Below are positions 32,101 through 40,189 of a stretch of 64,000 nt of DNA, piece by piece. How positions within the stretch are numbered: position 1 is the first letter of the stretch; every line of letters begins with the position of its first letter. This DNA is from Fasciola hepatica (taxonomy: Eukaryota > Platyhelminthes > Trematoda > Plagiorchiida > Fasciolidae): the NCBI GenBank assembly GCA_948099385.1, contig CANUEZ040000165.1:6956501-7020500 (forward strand). Direction: 5' to 3'. The notes beneath the pieces are model-generated. The model did not search any database. It saw only the letters and a program-made list of their open reading frames with translations, and was not told the origin of the DNA. Both the position numbers and the translations under genes were made by a program.

Positions 32101-35075
32101 CGAAAAGTCCACAACCTAACAGACCACCGAAGAGCTGATGTCGCATCGTTCGTGTGATCTCCACAATTCCAGAAAGGGAGAAGAAAGAATACAGTCCTCC
32201 AGCAATCTGGCTATAGTTTGGGAGACAAACAAAAAAGAGACAAAAGCCAGCAGCTGTAATGATTCAACATCTTCCTCGGTTTTTATCGGCCTTACGAAAT
32301 TTCAGTGTCATTCTTAGTCATCACAAGTAATTATTACCATTGAGAGGAAGTCACAGAGGATACGTTTCATGTTTCCTGTCAAACTCTTTAAAATCCACAA
32401 AAACAAATGTTCTTTACCACACCTTCATTTACCCCATTCTCGAATAACGCAGAGAAAACGGGGGGGGTGGTCTTTGGTTCTTCACTGGGCCTCAACGGCA
32501 GTGTTCAACAAAAACCTATCCCTATTATCATCACCATCGCACAGAATTAAACAGCAGGACTAACCCCACTGACCACTGCTTTTCTCGTCATGCTCCACAT
32601 AGTAGTACAAACAGTGAATATCCAAGATAGACAGGGAGTGGACCTACAAGCGTGGAAAAAGGAAAGAACGCCGTAGTAGACAACACACTGAATAAACAGT
32701 CTAATTGGGCAAACGCTCATTGACCAATCATTCTGATCCGACAGAAAGTGACAACACGATCGTCACTGTTCACGGTTTGCTTCCATATCCTTCAGCGTCT
32801 CCAGCCAACTGGCAGACGGATCTTTTCGACCCGAATCACAAAGTCGCGAGGCACCTACATTTCCTAATTTCGCTGATATTTTTCCACTTTCCGCTGCCAC
32901 GTCATCTGTTGACCTCCACGTAGCTTCTTCCACTCCCGAGGAGTGACGGAAAACAGGAAACGGTACGGTAGACGTGTGTTTACCACACGCAACACATGTG
33001 CCAACCAACAAAGTCTATTAAGTTGGATACACTGTGATGGAACATTATCTGAACTGGTACCCAGCACTCGATTTCTGACCTCAGCATTGCTCACCTGGTC
33101 ATCCCATCTAATCTTAGCGATACTACGCAAACATCGATGGTCGAAAACCTCAAGACGACGAATATCTTCAGCACGCAAACTCCATGTCTCGCACTGCGGC
33201 ACAGTACACACAACCTTCCAACTTGGGCGAAATATAAGGTCGACACCACAAGTGCTTCAGTCCAGCATACGCCACTCGAGCCTTGGATATGCGCGTGCTT
33301 ACCTCTGCTACCGTGCTCCCATCCGTCGTCACGTTGGTGCCGAGGTAGGTGAAGTGATCGACAGCTGACAGCACCTCCCCATCGAGCATCAAGCTCGAAA
33401 TCGTTGACGTCCAGTCTTGAAACATCACTCTACACTTTGAAGGTGCGAAGCGCATGCCGAATGGAGCTACAGCTCTTGCAAGATTATCTAGTGCACGCTG
33501 AGCGTGTTCCGTGCGTTCGAACAAGCAGACAAGGTCATCGGCGTACTCTAGGTCACATAGCTTTCCACTGTTTTTTGGTTCAATGTCCACGTCCTGAAGA
33601 TTTTACGGAGCATTCTCCATTGTCTCGTCGATGACGAAGTTGAAGAGGAATGCCGAAATGGAAAACCTATCCGTCTCACCACGAACCGCAGAGTCGCATC
33701 CACCCTGCTAGTTTACCGCACGGTAAATACTTCATCTTCCTTTCCGTATCATTCTTACCATGGATTGTTTACAGGAATTTTTTTTGGGTGGTTCCGATTT
33801 CCCTTGTTTCTCATCGACTGTCACGCGCGCAGGTAGCAAATTACCCACATACGACGACTGTTTTAGATTACTGCACTTTTGGTAGCAATTCCCCGTTGTT
33901 TTTGAGGATCTCAAATTTGTGAATCGCCGCCTGCACTGTATTTCTTGTTTCGTATGATGTTCCCACCTTAAAGCAGAGTTTCAGCAACATGGTTATCCCA
34001 TGACTGTCATTCAACATTTTTTCTCATTTTGCAGCATGTCTTTGGACTATGGGATTCATGTATCCTATTGTAACTCATGTTTACCATGTAATTAAACGAT
34101 CGAGCGAAAACTGCATTGTTTTCTGATGATTTGTTATGTAACGGTTTCACTTAAGCATGAAGGTTTTGAAAAATGGTGTACAGCCTTTATCGTTACTATT
34201 TCGATTTTATTAAGCCAGAATTTAGTATATAACACCGACTAATGAGTCTTACTACTAAAATTTAAAACTAAACGGCTCTAAGTACGATGAAAGTTTTCTT
34301 TGTGAATTGTCGTACGCAGTGTTACTTACGTATACGTTTCGATCAATACGCATTCAGAACAAGATCGTATATCTTAAGTTAGAACAGACAATAACAAAAG
34401 AGGAACTTACCACATTTGGAACAATGCCCAAAAAATACTGAAATGAAGATTTGAATTCGATTCATCGGAGCACGTGGTTATGAATGCCCCTTGAGCTGTC
34501 CAAAGGACTTGGAATCCACAAAATCGGAGACAGTAAGGATATTTAACAGAAGACTCACTTGCAGCGCCAAATCCGTTAAGCAGTGATGCCAAATAGAGGC
34601 TCCAAGCATGCGGTTCGAAAAATGATGCGACAAACAAACTGTATCAGAGACAACATTCAATCGGCATGGAACTGGACGAAACTTACACATAACACAAAGC
34701 ACCGGCAAACATTGTGTACTTGTAACCCAGGAGCATCAAGACGACAGGAGCAAACCAATTGCATATGGCGAATGAGGCATAAAGAAGCGCCAAACTAAAC
34801 GACAAAGCAGTTGGTCAATTGCCAATGGAAACTGAAAATGATACCTGATATATCCAATTCCCACAGCGGCAGAGCCGTCTCCTTCACGTGCAGCCGCCTC
34901 AAGCACATTTTGCTATAGCGTCCAGTGCATGTGAATGACTACAACGCGACTAACGAGGAAAACCTACCGAGGCTAGCGATGCCGCTTGGAAGGCCGTGAA
35001 TAGGAACAGAAACGACACGCCCGTTAGTACAACATTGAAGAGATTTACATTTAACCGCATTCTGACAGGAGGCAT
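20015..35075 (-). CDS. MFSD11: MFSD11 (UNC93-like MFS protein), 11-exon gene
   Basis: A host gene rebuilt from splice sites and homology. The exons, in transcription order, are 35075-34968, 34912-34845, 34794-34687, 34638-34559, 34507-34411, 32210-31996, 29207-29142, 24924-24799, 23419-23260, 22981-22837 and 20170-20015. All introns are GT-AG, all phases agree, and the sum is 1329 bp: 442 residues plus TAA. MFSD11 in other animals is close to 450. The protein is a 12-helix membrane carrier of the UNC93 branch of the major facilitator superfamily; its substrate is not established. Family landmarks are VVLTGVSFLFLFTAFQ in helix 1, ILWTAQGAF, IFWALFQM, CIGHTKAFD then IGLVGVFVGLGEVCGG, and WNTQISVHLGSVFSAHEPD. 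The loop between the two six-helix halves is short and acidic (residues about 205-226). Introns 1-4 are 48-55 bp. Introns 5-8 and 10 are 1.4-4.2 kb and mostly carry LINEs or SINEs. Confidence 0.92.
21227..21246. repeat. (TA)n microsatellite
   Basis: About ten TA units inside intron 10 of MFSD11. No function suggested. Confidence 0.8.
21450..21680 (+). mobile_element. SR2-like RTE scrap (RT fingers)
   Basis: The frame 21456-21668 reads VIAQIYKKCVRCSCENGIGI and LENQTDFRPGHGSIDYIFNL, the same palm/fingers segment as VTVQIYKKDDRSSCENRRG in the element at 988-1233. Only this small part of the RT remains, inside MFSD11 intron 10 and antisense to it. Confidence 0.8.
22243..22530 (-). mobile_element. 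tRNA-derived SINE, copy 1
   Basis: On the minus strand the head carries a pol III A-box-like stretch (TAGTGGTTTAGAGCG, near 22500-22515) and an exact B-box, GGTTCGAATCC (around 22461-22471). The body ends near 22243 at CTCAAGGATGTAATAAAAAA. Copies 2 and 3 share the body phrases CTGGTTGCC/GGTCTC and GAGCATGAG. It lies in MFSD11 intron 10 in the same direction as the gene. Confidence 0.8.
22837..22981 (-). CDS. MFSD11: MFSD11 exon 10
   Basis: Residues 343-391: VAGCMFVALLFGIVEAAWNT and QISVHLGSVFSAHEPDVAVS. The WNTQI segment is a conserved MFSD11 feature. It starts after CTCCAG, just past an in-frame TGA that rules out an earlier start, and ends before GTAAGA. Confidence 0.93.
23260..23419 (-). 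CDS. MFSD11: MFSD11 exon 9
   Basis: Residues 290-343: GSLLMQLRRWIPSTGLLAII then LISAFLCFALLPADSPM, helices 8-9 and the following loop. It lies between TTTTCAG and GTAAGT. Confidence 0.92.
23500..23868 (+). other. Unassigned 122-codon frame in MFSD11 intron 8
   Basis: An open frame on the strand opposite to MFSD11, with a lysine-rich start and a cysteine-containing middle (SGSCKFCDYLSAAKNQGLWL). No family was recognised. It lies in an intron with no splice or neighbour support, so it is more likely chance or an old repeat than a gene. Confidence 0.2.
24386..24663 (-). mobile_element. tRNA-derived SINE, copy 2
   Basis: Same family as 22243-22530, more diverged in the head (the B-box is decayed to GTTGGAATTCC). 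The 3' tail on the minus strand reads GTGTAATAATAATAAAG, so the family seems to end in a TAA repeat. It lies in MFSD11 intron 8... between exons 8 and 9. Confidence 0.8.
24799..24924 (-). CDS. MFSD11: MFSD11 exon 8
   Basis: Residues 248-290: LCATFQSSLFATCIGHTKAF then IGLVGVFVGLGEVCG. CIGxTxxF and the GLxGxFxGLGE glycine pattern are diagnostic for the UNC93 family. It lies between TTTCAAG and GTACGT. Confidence 0.93.
25340..28060 (+). mobile_element. SR2-like RTE LINE, degenerate, in MFSD11 intron 7
   Basis: It runs antisense to the host gene. The endonuclease (25385-25618) has VYAPTDRSPPKDEDEFYRDL and a good VVAGDFNVQGG motif. The RT (26410-27308) has WCESAVALMYVKSDRSSCEN and the catalytic LKYVDDVVLLSEDPSK intact. 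A tail (27310-27730) reads LPYGSET and RMYAVAVRAVL. Frameshifts lie at about 25620, 26300 and 26760-26890. The 3' UTR is taken to about 28060. It is 5'-truncated within the endonuclease. Confidence 0.85.
26889..27308 (+). pseudogene. RT palm/thumb fragment with intact YVDD
   Basis: 139 open codons: SQVRVYGTKSNVRQDCHLSP (the usual GVRQGCPLSP altered), DLKYVDDVVLLSEDPSKLHA, AAMFGMRITPSKYNVLLQDW. Both catalytic aspartates remain, but upstream motifs are out of frame. Confidence 0.85.
28061..29141. other. Rest of MFSD11 intron 7
   Basis: No gene. A 73-codon minus frame (28982-28761) ends LCDDQLEIVASFKHLGAPS. This faintly resembles the IEVVxxFKYLG segment of a LINE RT and may be a very old fragment. 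Confidence 0.35.
29142..29207 (-). CDS. MFSD11: MFSD11 exon 7
   Basis: A 66-bp exon, residues 226-247: RSFVLLRSKIMLAMLVPSGF. It lies between TTACTAG and GTAAGC. It corresponds to the start of helix 7 in MFSD11. It is 2.8 kb from exon 6 because of two RTE copies in intron 6... one inside it (30330-31900). Confidence 0.88.
29208..30329. other. MFSD11 intron 6, unassigned part
   Basis: No gene, LINE domain or SINE was recognised. Only short chance frames and two small hairpins (near 29691 and 29769). Confidence 0.4.
30330..31900 (-). mobile_element. RTE LINE copy A (5'-truncated) in MFSD11 intron 6
   Basis: Minus-strand RT to 3' end. EMEVFREIIYLRRYRVVGPD (31780-31720) opens the RT; the middle is broken near 31240-31500. 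Then 31225-30674 reads VVDHFTYLGTNVTTDGSTVA, KARVAYAGLKHLWCRPYISP, LLYGCETWSLRAEDIRRLEV and NRLCWLAHVLRV. The C-terminus continues in a second frame (30821-30573; SASWLETLKDMEANREQ). The 3' non-coding end is shared with copy B. It lies in the same direction as the host gene. Confidence 0.88.
30674..31225 (-). pseudogene. RT C-terminal region, copy A
   Basis: 183 open codons covering the thumb/connection region. It lacks the catalytic palm. Unlike copies B and C it retains the full CSLLLYGCETWSLRAED segment, so it shows what the 23-bp deletion in those copies removed. Confidence 0.85.
31996..32210 (-). CDS. MFSD11: MFSD11 exon 6
   Basis: Residues 154-225: QIAGGLYSFFSLSGIVEITR, then LFGGLLGCGLFGSFLFLGLR (helices 5-6), then a hydrophilic loop DADDTAEIAMEAE. 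It starts after TATAG. Two donors lie close together: GTACTG at 31995 keeps phase with exon 7, whereas a stronger-looking GTGAGT at 31988 would break the frame. Confidence 0.88.
32510..33720 (-). mobile_element. RTE LINE copy B in MFSD11 intron 5
   Basis: Same family as copy A. The 3' part (about 32550-33068) is identical to 30360-30878 at an offset of 2190, as far as I can compare by eye. The 5' part (33070-33640) instead nearly matches the inverted copy C (38360-38950), including a 23-bp deletion around 33192. The frame 33590-33168 has LEYADDLVCLFERTEHAQRA and AVAPFGMRFAPSKCRVMFQD. Further 5' sequence is lost. Confidence 0.88.
33168..33590 (-). pseudogene. RT fragment with intact YADD, copy B
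   Basis: 140 codons with catalytic YADD. The frame ends prematurely in AAVRDMEFAC because of the 23-bp deletion; the rest resumes in another frame at 33211 (CTVPQCETWSLRAEDIRRLE). Confidence 0.85.
33721..34410. other. MFSD11 intron 5, unassigned part
   Basis: AT-rich intronic sequence with no recognised element between copy B and exon 5. Confidence 0.45.
34411..34507 (-). CDS. MFSD11: MFSD11 exon 5
   Basis: Residues 122-154: ILWTAQGAFITTCSDESNSN then FSIFWALFQMC. WTAQG and IFWAL are hallmark UNC93/MFSD11 phrases. It ends before GTAAGT. This is the last of the closely spaced 5' exons. Confidence 0.93.
34559..34638 (-). CDS. MFSD11: MFSD11 exon 4
   Basis: Residues 95-121: FVASFFEPHAWSLYLASLLN and GFGAA. 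It starts after GATACAG and ends before GTGAGT. Confidence 0.92.
34687..34794 (-). CDS. MFSD11: MFSD11 exon 3
   Basis: Residues 59-95, helices 2-3: LALLYASFAICNWFAPVVLM then LGYKYTMFAGALCYV. It starts after GTTTAG and ends at a strong GTAAGT donor. Confidence 0.92.
34845..34912 (-). CDS. MFSD11: MFSD11 exon 2
   Basis: Residues 37-59, beginning QNVLEAAAREGDGSAAVGIG. It starts after CTATAG and ends before GTATCA with two bases of the next codon. It matches the helix 1-2 loop of MFSD11. Confidence 0.88.
34968..35075 (-). CDS. MFSD11: MFSD11 exon 1 (start codon)
   Basis: 36 codons from ATG at 35075. Helix 1 reads LFNVVLTGVSFLFLFTAFQ, the most conserved start of UNC93-like proteins. It ends at TCG before GTAGGT, phase 0. 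This ATG was chosen because it gives the usual short N-terminus; a TTTATGTAG acceptor-like site ends three bases upstream. Confidence 0.9.
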
Positions 35076-35116
35076 GACCTACATAAATGAGAACACACAC
35101 TGAACGATTAGAAAGG

Positions 35117-35117
<1 letters not shown>

Positions 35118-35208
<91 letters not shown>
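35118..35208. repeat. (TAA)n microsatellite just upstream of MFSD11
   Basis: About 30 TAA units with one GATAAT-type interruption, 42 bases before the MFSD11 start codon. On the gene strand it is a TTA tract ahead of TTTATGTAG, so it lies either in a 5' UTR intron or in the outron of a trans-spliced message. Confidence 0.9.
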
Positions 35209-35589
35209 CGACATCCCGTCCGTGACTACTCCATAGACATGAAATACGGGGAGCGAACACATTATGGCGGCGATAAATATGTCTAAGAAACCTAATGCAG
35301 ACCAAAGTAAACAATACTCCGAGAAAAGACTAATAACAATATAGAGCATCATAAACCACAGAAGAGAAGTGGATAAGGCTCGAGCCAATCGGGAAATTTT
35401 CCAAAGATATGCAGAAGGAGCTGCCTCAGTCCTGCGGCAGCTTCTGATAGAATACTTCGCCGAAATGACATCTTTCCCAGTTCGAACGTTTAGAGCAACG
35501 GATATTGCTTCCACTGAGAGATCCTCATCCGATAATTTTCCCAAGAAGTAGACTTCATTTTCAGCGTATAAAATCACTGAACGGTGCTC
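35209..35589. other. Upstream region of MFSD11
   Basis: No gene supported. A minus-strand open frame crosses this region and the TAA repeat, giving a long isoleucine run, which marks it as non-coding. Promoter and 5' UTR elements may lie here, but none is recognisable. Confidence 0.4.
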
Positions 35590-35830
35590 TGGCAAAAACG
35601 AAACCACTGGGATCTTATGTGATTCTCCACCCCTTTGTGAGGCGACGGTATTGGTATTGAACTTTTCCTGGGTGGCGAAGTATTGGACCTTGAATTTGCG
35701 GACGATATAGTTCCTCTAAGTGAAGATCCAAGTAATTTGCAAGCTTTTCTGTACAGCTTCACCAACTGAGTAGCGACGTTTGATATGCGTTTTGTTAGGA
35801 AGTCAAGAACGACTAAAAAAACTTTTGTTG
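35590..35830 (+). mobile_element. SR2-like RTE scrap (YADD region)
   Basis: The translation on the plus strand reads GIELFLGGEVLDLEFADDIV then PLSEDPSNLQAFLYSF, the RT catalytic segment of the family seen at 27020-27130. Only about 80 codons remain. Confidence 0.8.
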
Positions 35831-36459
35831 AATGAAGCCACTAATTAGCTAGAGCATGACAGACCGGGTTGAATAACCAATAACCTATCAGATCACAAAG
35901 ACTTAACCCCTTTTCGATAATCAAGCAGTCATCCGCAGTCCGACGCAAATCGGGCCAACGGTCAATAATCAATCCGGCAGACGTTTCATCAACTCAACCA
36001 GTCAGGCAGGGCTTAAACCTGACTGGAGGCCCAAGTTTGGGAATGCTCCATTTTGGCGTCCTGAACTGTCATTTCCTAATTTGTCATTGAGGGCTGGAGC
36101 AATCGAAGTTCCGAGCTGAAATCAAGTACGCAGGTTTATCATTCAGATCGCGGAAAAAACTCGTGGGTCATAACACATTTCTGAAGACGGGATTTTTCTT
36201 TTCGCAATGGCAGCGGCTGTTCCAGATTTCAGGAAAATGTGCCAGTCAGTGAAAACTGATGGAGGTGTAGATCTCAAGACTTACGGACATCGGCTTAACT
36301 CGTGCACCTACAGAGTTCCCTCTCTTTTATTCAACCTTTGTTTTGTCCCCAACCAACTCTTTTGTTCCTCTACCTGCCCATAATGGTCCTACTGATATTA
36401 CGCCCTTTACCCGCAACGGTCCGTTGTCAATTAGTGTCGAGAATAATTCAAAATCGCAT
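35831..36459. other. Unassigned, possible LINE 5' sequence
   Basis: No domain. The second half directly precedes the endonuclease of the RTE copy starting near 36460 and may be its 5' UTR. Confidence 0.35.
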
Positions 36460-39018
36460 AACTCACATTTTCTCAAGCCTCGTCAGTCTCTTAATCTCGG
36501 CTCCTTTAACCTGCGCACTTTCATGCATGCCGTTCAGCAGACGTATCTTGTCCTCACAATAGATTCTCTGACGACTGATGTCTGCTGCAAAAGTGAAACG
36601 CGTACTCACGATTCGATCAGTATGATTCAACTAATTGTTCCTGATATTTCATCGAGGTATTTCCTGCGCACTTCAGGGGACGAAGCAGCTAGAGCTGTGG
36701 GTCAACGTGGTGCAGGAATAGTCTTGACTGAAAGGGCTGAAGCTACTCTTTTAGACTGGATATCGATGAACTCGGCACTCTTGTTCGCAGGAGCAAACGT
36801 TCCAACATTGTAGTGCTAGAGAGTGATTTTGATACACAATTTGGCAAACTTAGTGCGTCCACAGCTTATTTGGGCAGGCGTTGTGCCTCACCCGATCAGC
36901 CCACAAATAATGCGGATAGGCCTCTCCAGTTTTGTGCAGGCAATCGGCTATTCTTGTCTAGTACAAATTCCCGACACAACTCGCATCGTACAGCGACACA
37001 GCACTAACTCCACAAGCACCCTGAGCTAGACCCGTCATTTCGCAATAAGCTACCGGTAGCACAGTTCTGTTTAGAACTGTAGATCCTGCTAGTTCACGAA
37101 GTAGAGTCGGACCATGCGTAAGTTTTAATGTGATTTTCGCTCCAGTTCCATGGTCATCGTCGCAAACTGCAAACCTGATTAGCCGTACGAAATTAATCTG
37201 ACCCAGAATCTCGCCCCAGTTATGAACAAAAATTACCACATGAGCTAGGAACTGCAACGAACAGTAATGTAGACAAGCACTGGGCCCATATCAAACGGGC
37301 AATGTACGCGACAGCATGCTTTACCTGCGGTCCGGATCCGATGCCCATCAAAGACAATCGACTTCTCAAGTCATTTAGTCTAATAAGGCAAAAACGTGAG
37401 CTCTCGAACTATAAGAAGAATACGACATGAAAACATCTGCAAAAGCAAGTTACGAAAAGCCATCATGAAAATGGTGGGTCAAGGAAGCCGAAAAAGTGAA
37501 AATAGCAGCTGCTTCGAGAAACAGTCAAAAAATATTCACATATCTTCGAGACAGACGTGGATGGAGAACCCCGGTCAGCGAAACGATGAGATAGAAATGA
37601 AGGGCCTATTCATGGCAACGAGCGAAGGCTCAACCGTAAGACGGAACACTTTAAGGAGCAGTTTAGCTGGCCGCAGGCTAGTGTAGTTACTCCGACGTCA
37701 ACAACTGCGAATCCTTGAGCAGTAACACTTGAGCCTCCATCGGAAGTGGAAGTAGAGTCGAGCATTCGATTACTAAAGCGTAGGAAAGCGGTCGGTCCTG
37801 ACGAACTTCACACAGTTCTTTCCAAACGGGGTGGAGATATCTTAATAAAAGCAATTACCCCTTCTTCCGAAATATTTGGAAAGAGGAGAGTATTCCGTCC
37901 GTATGATGCGAGTCATTGATTGCACTCGTCTTCAGGAAAGGAATACGCAGTGACTGTCGTAACCATCGTGGTAACAGCTTAATTCATATAAGGGCCAAGA
38001 TATTAGCCTCGAATTTGCTGCGCCGTCTTACATCGGCTCGCGAGAGGAACGGCTCGTAACAAAGGAGCCGAATTCCGCACAGGTCGAGGATTCATTGACC
38101 ATATTTTTACTCTCCATGAACTGATTGAAACGCGTCAAGCACACACAGACAATTGTAGTTATCCTCGACTTGCAAAGCGCATTTGATTCAGTTGGCTGAT
38201 CAGCGCTATTCAGCGCTCTTCACCGAGAAGGTATGCCACTAAATTTCGTGAATCCGCGGAGATCATTGTACTCTCATATTTCTGGCCGCGTGGGGGTTTG
38301 CGGTGAACTATTCAATCCGGTCGCAAAGAGCAGTGGCGCCCGACGTTTCACCATTACTGTACAACTTCGTCATCGACGAGACAATGGAGAATGCTTCGTA
38401 AAATCTTCAGGATGTGGACGTTGAACCAAAAAACAGTGGAAAGCTATGTGACCTAGATTACGCCGATGACCTTGTCTGCTTGTTCGAACGCACGGAACAC
38501 GCTCAGCGTGCACTAGATAATCTTGCAAGAGCTGTAGCTCCATTCGGCATGCGCTTCGCACCTTCAAAGTGTAGAGTGATGTTTCAAGACTGGACGTCAA
38601 CGATTTCGAGCTTGATGCTCGATGGGGAGGTGCTGTCAGCTGTCGATCACTTCACCTACCTCGGCACCAACGTGACGACGGATGGGAGCACGGTAGCAGA
38701 GGTAAGCACGCGCATATCCAAGGCTCGAGTGGCGTATGCTGGACTGAAGCACTTGTGGTGTCGACCTTATATTTCGCCCAAGTTGGAAGGTTGTGTGTAC
38801 TGTGCCGCAGTGCGAGACATGGAGTTTGCGTGCTGAAGATATTCGTCGTCTTGAGGTTTTCGACCATCGACGTTTGCGTAGTATCGCTAAGATTAGATGG
38901 GATGACCAGGTGAGCAATGCTGAGGTCAGAAATCGAGTGCTGGGTACCAGTTCAGATAATGTTCCATCACAGTGTATCCAACTTAGTAGACTTCGTTGGT
39001 TGGCACATGTTTTGCGTG
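36460..39018 (+). mobile_element. RTE LINE copy C, truncated at its 3' end by another RTE
   Basis: The endonuclease start (36460-36800) has LNLGSFNLRTFMHAVQQTYL and GDEAARAVGQRGAGIVLTER. The endonuclease middle at 36813-37007 shows DTQFGKLS and ADRPLQFCAGNRLFL. A degenerate linker follows, with RT fingers at 37740-38200 (LLKRRKAVGPDELH, FRTGRGFIDHIFTL). The palm/thumb at 38414-38836 has LDYADDLVCLFERTEHAQRA. A frame shifted by the 23-bp deletion runs on to SRLRWLAHVLRD at 39018. There similarity jumps directly to the 5' UTR of the next element. It is an inverted partner of copy B. Confidence 0.88.
38414..38836 (+). pseudogene. RT fragment with intact YADD, copy C
   Basis: 140 codons differing from copy B at only a few positions (for example MDVEP for MDIEP and LDYADD for LEYADD). 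It carries the identical 23-bp deletion and the same premature AAVRDMEFAC ending. Confidence 0.87.
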
Positions 39019-39649
39019 ACCGCACTTCATTGGGCCCGCCTAAGCTGGGCAGCCCCCGGCCCAAAGAATGCTGCCCCCTTCAGATTCCGCTTGCTTCATT
39101 GGGTGCATAGAACTGAGGACTGAATCCGAAAAGCGGATCGATACGAAGCACCAGCGACTACAAGACAGAATACATGTAACAATCAGGTTTCACGTGACAG
39201 ACCAGAAGAAGATCCTTCACGGGTGCTTCGGTCACGTTTCCATGCTGGATTAACGCCCCACTGCCTTGTGGGTGAGACTTTTGAGTTGGAGGCTTCAGTT
39301 AGGCTTCCCAAAGAAAAAGCCATTCTGCGGTGTGGGTAGCCGCGTAGTATGATTTGCCCAGAAACCTCCGACATCTTCCCTGTAGAGGGCCTTAACAATT
39401 TTCCCTCTTTTAATTTAAGGTCGATGCAAATAGCCAAGGGGAAATTGCGGCTGTGATGAAAGCAGTAGCTCAGGAGTTGGGTATAAGTCAAATGCACTTC
39501 TCAAGCCCAAGTGTTCACCTCATTTGACTGCCTTTAACGTCCGCACACTATGTCAGGTCGGACAACAGGATGCCCTAGCTAAAACACTTGACACGTTTAA
39601 AATAGATGTAAGCTGTGTCTCCGAAACACGCATATAAGACCCCACCTCT

Positions 39650-40189
39650 GTGATAACTCTCCGCACCCCAGATACAATCTCAGCCTCTCACTCCACTCTT
39701 CGCGTGTCGAGTGATTCCGTGTCTAGAGCTCGTGGTCAGGCTGGCGTTGGGATTGCTGAGCGTGCGCTGCCAGAGTGGATTCAAATCAGCATTCGTTTGT
39801 GTGCAATTCGGTTGGACGGTTCTGTGCATGTCAACAAAAAAAAACTGAAGCACCGATGTTTGTTTGTTGTGTCTTTGTATGCGCCCACTGGCTGCAATCT
39901 CTCTGATGCCAAAGACGAATTCTGTCAGAACTTCTCTCAGTTGCTTCGAAGCGCACGATCAACGGACGTGGTGGACATTGCTGGGTATTTCAACACCCAA
40001 GTTGGCCGTTTGGGAGATTCCGAAAGGCACAGTGGGGGCCCATTTGCTATCTTAGCCGGTCGTACCGATAACGGCGATCGTTTCATTCAGCTGTGTCGTG
40101 ACCACAGATTGTTTCTCGCAACTACAAACTTCTGCCATGAGAAGCTGCACAGACTCACATGGCGTCCTCCTCCGTCTACACAACGTTGA
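39650..40189 (+). pseudogene. Endonuclease region of SR2-like LINE
   Basis: 179 open codons, the longest AP-endonuclease piece of this family in the window. In the metal-binding motif, aspartate of GDFN is replaced by tyrosine (DIAGYFNTQVG). It ends WRPPPSTQR before the SDH motif, which appears only in another frame (DSDYALV near 40273). Confidence 0.85.

Noticed and set aside
30500..33000. A simple tandem duplication of 2.19 kb
   Set aside because: Only about 500 bases are identical at that offset. MFSD11 exon 6 and unrelated sequence lie between, and upstream parts diverge, so two LINE copies with exchange explain it better.
34939..35607. A 222-codon minus-strand open frame with a long isoleucine run
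   Set aside because: The isoleucines come from reading the (TAA)n repeat, and its last part overlaps MFSD11 exon 1 in the wrong frame. It is an artefact of low-complexity DNA.
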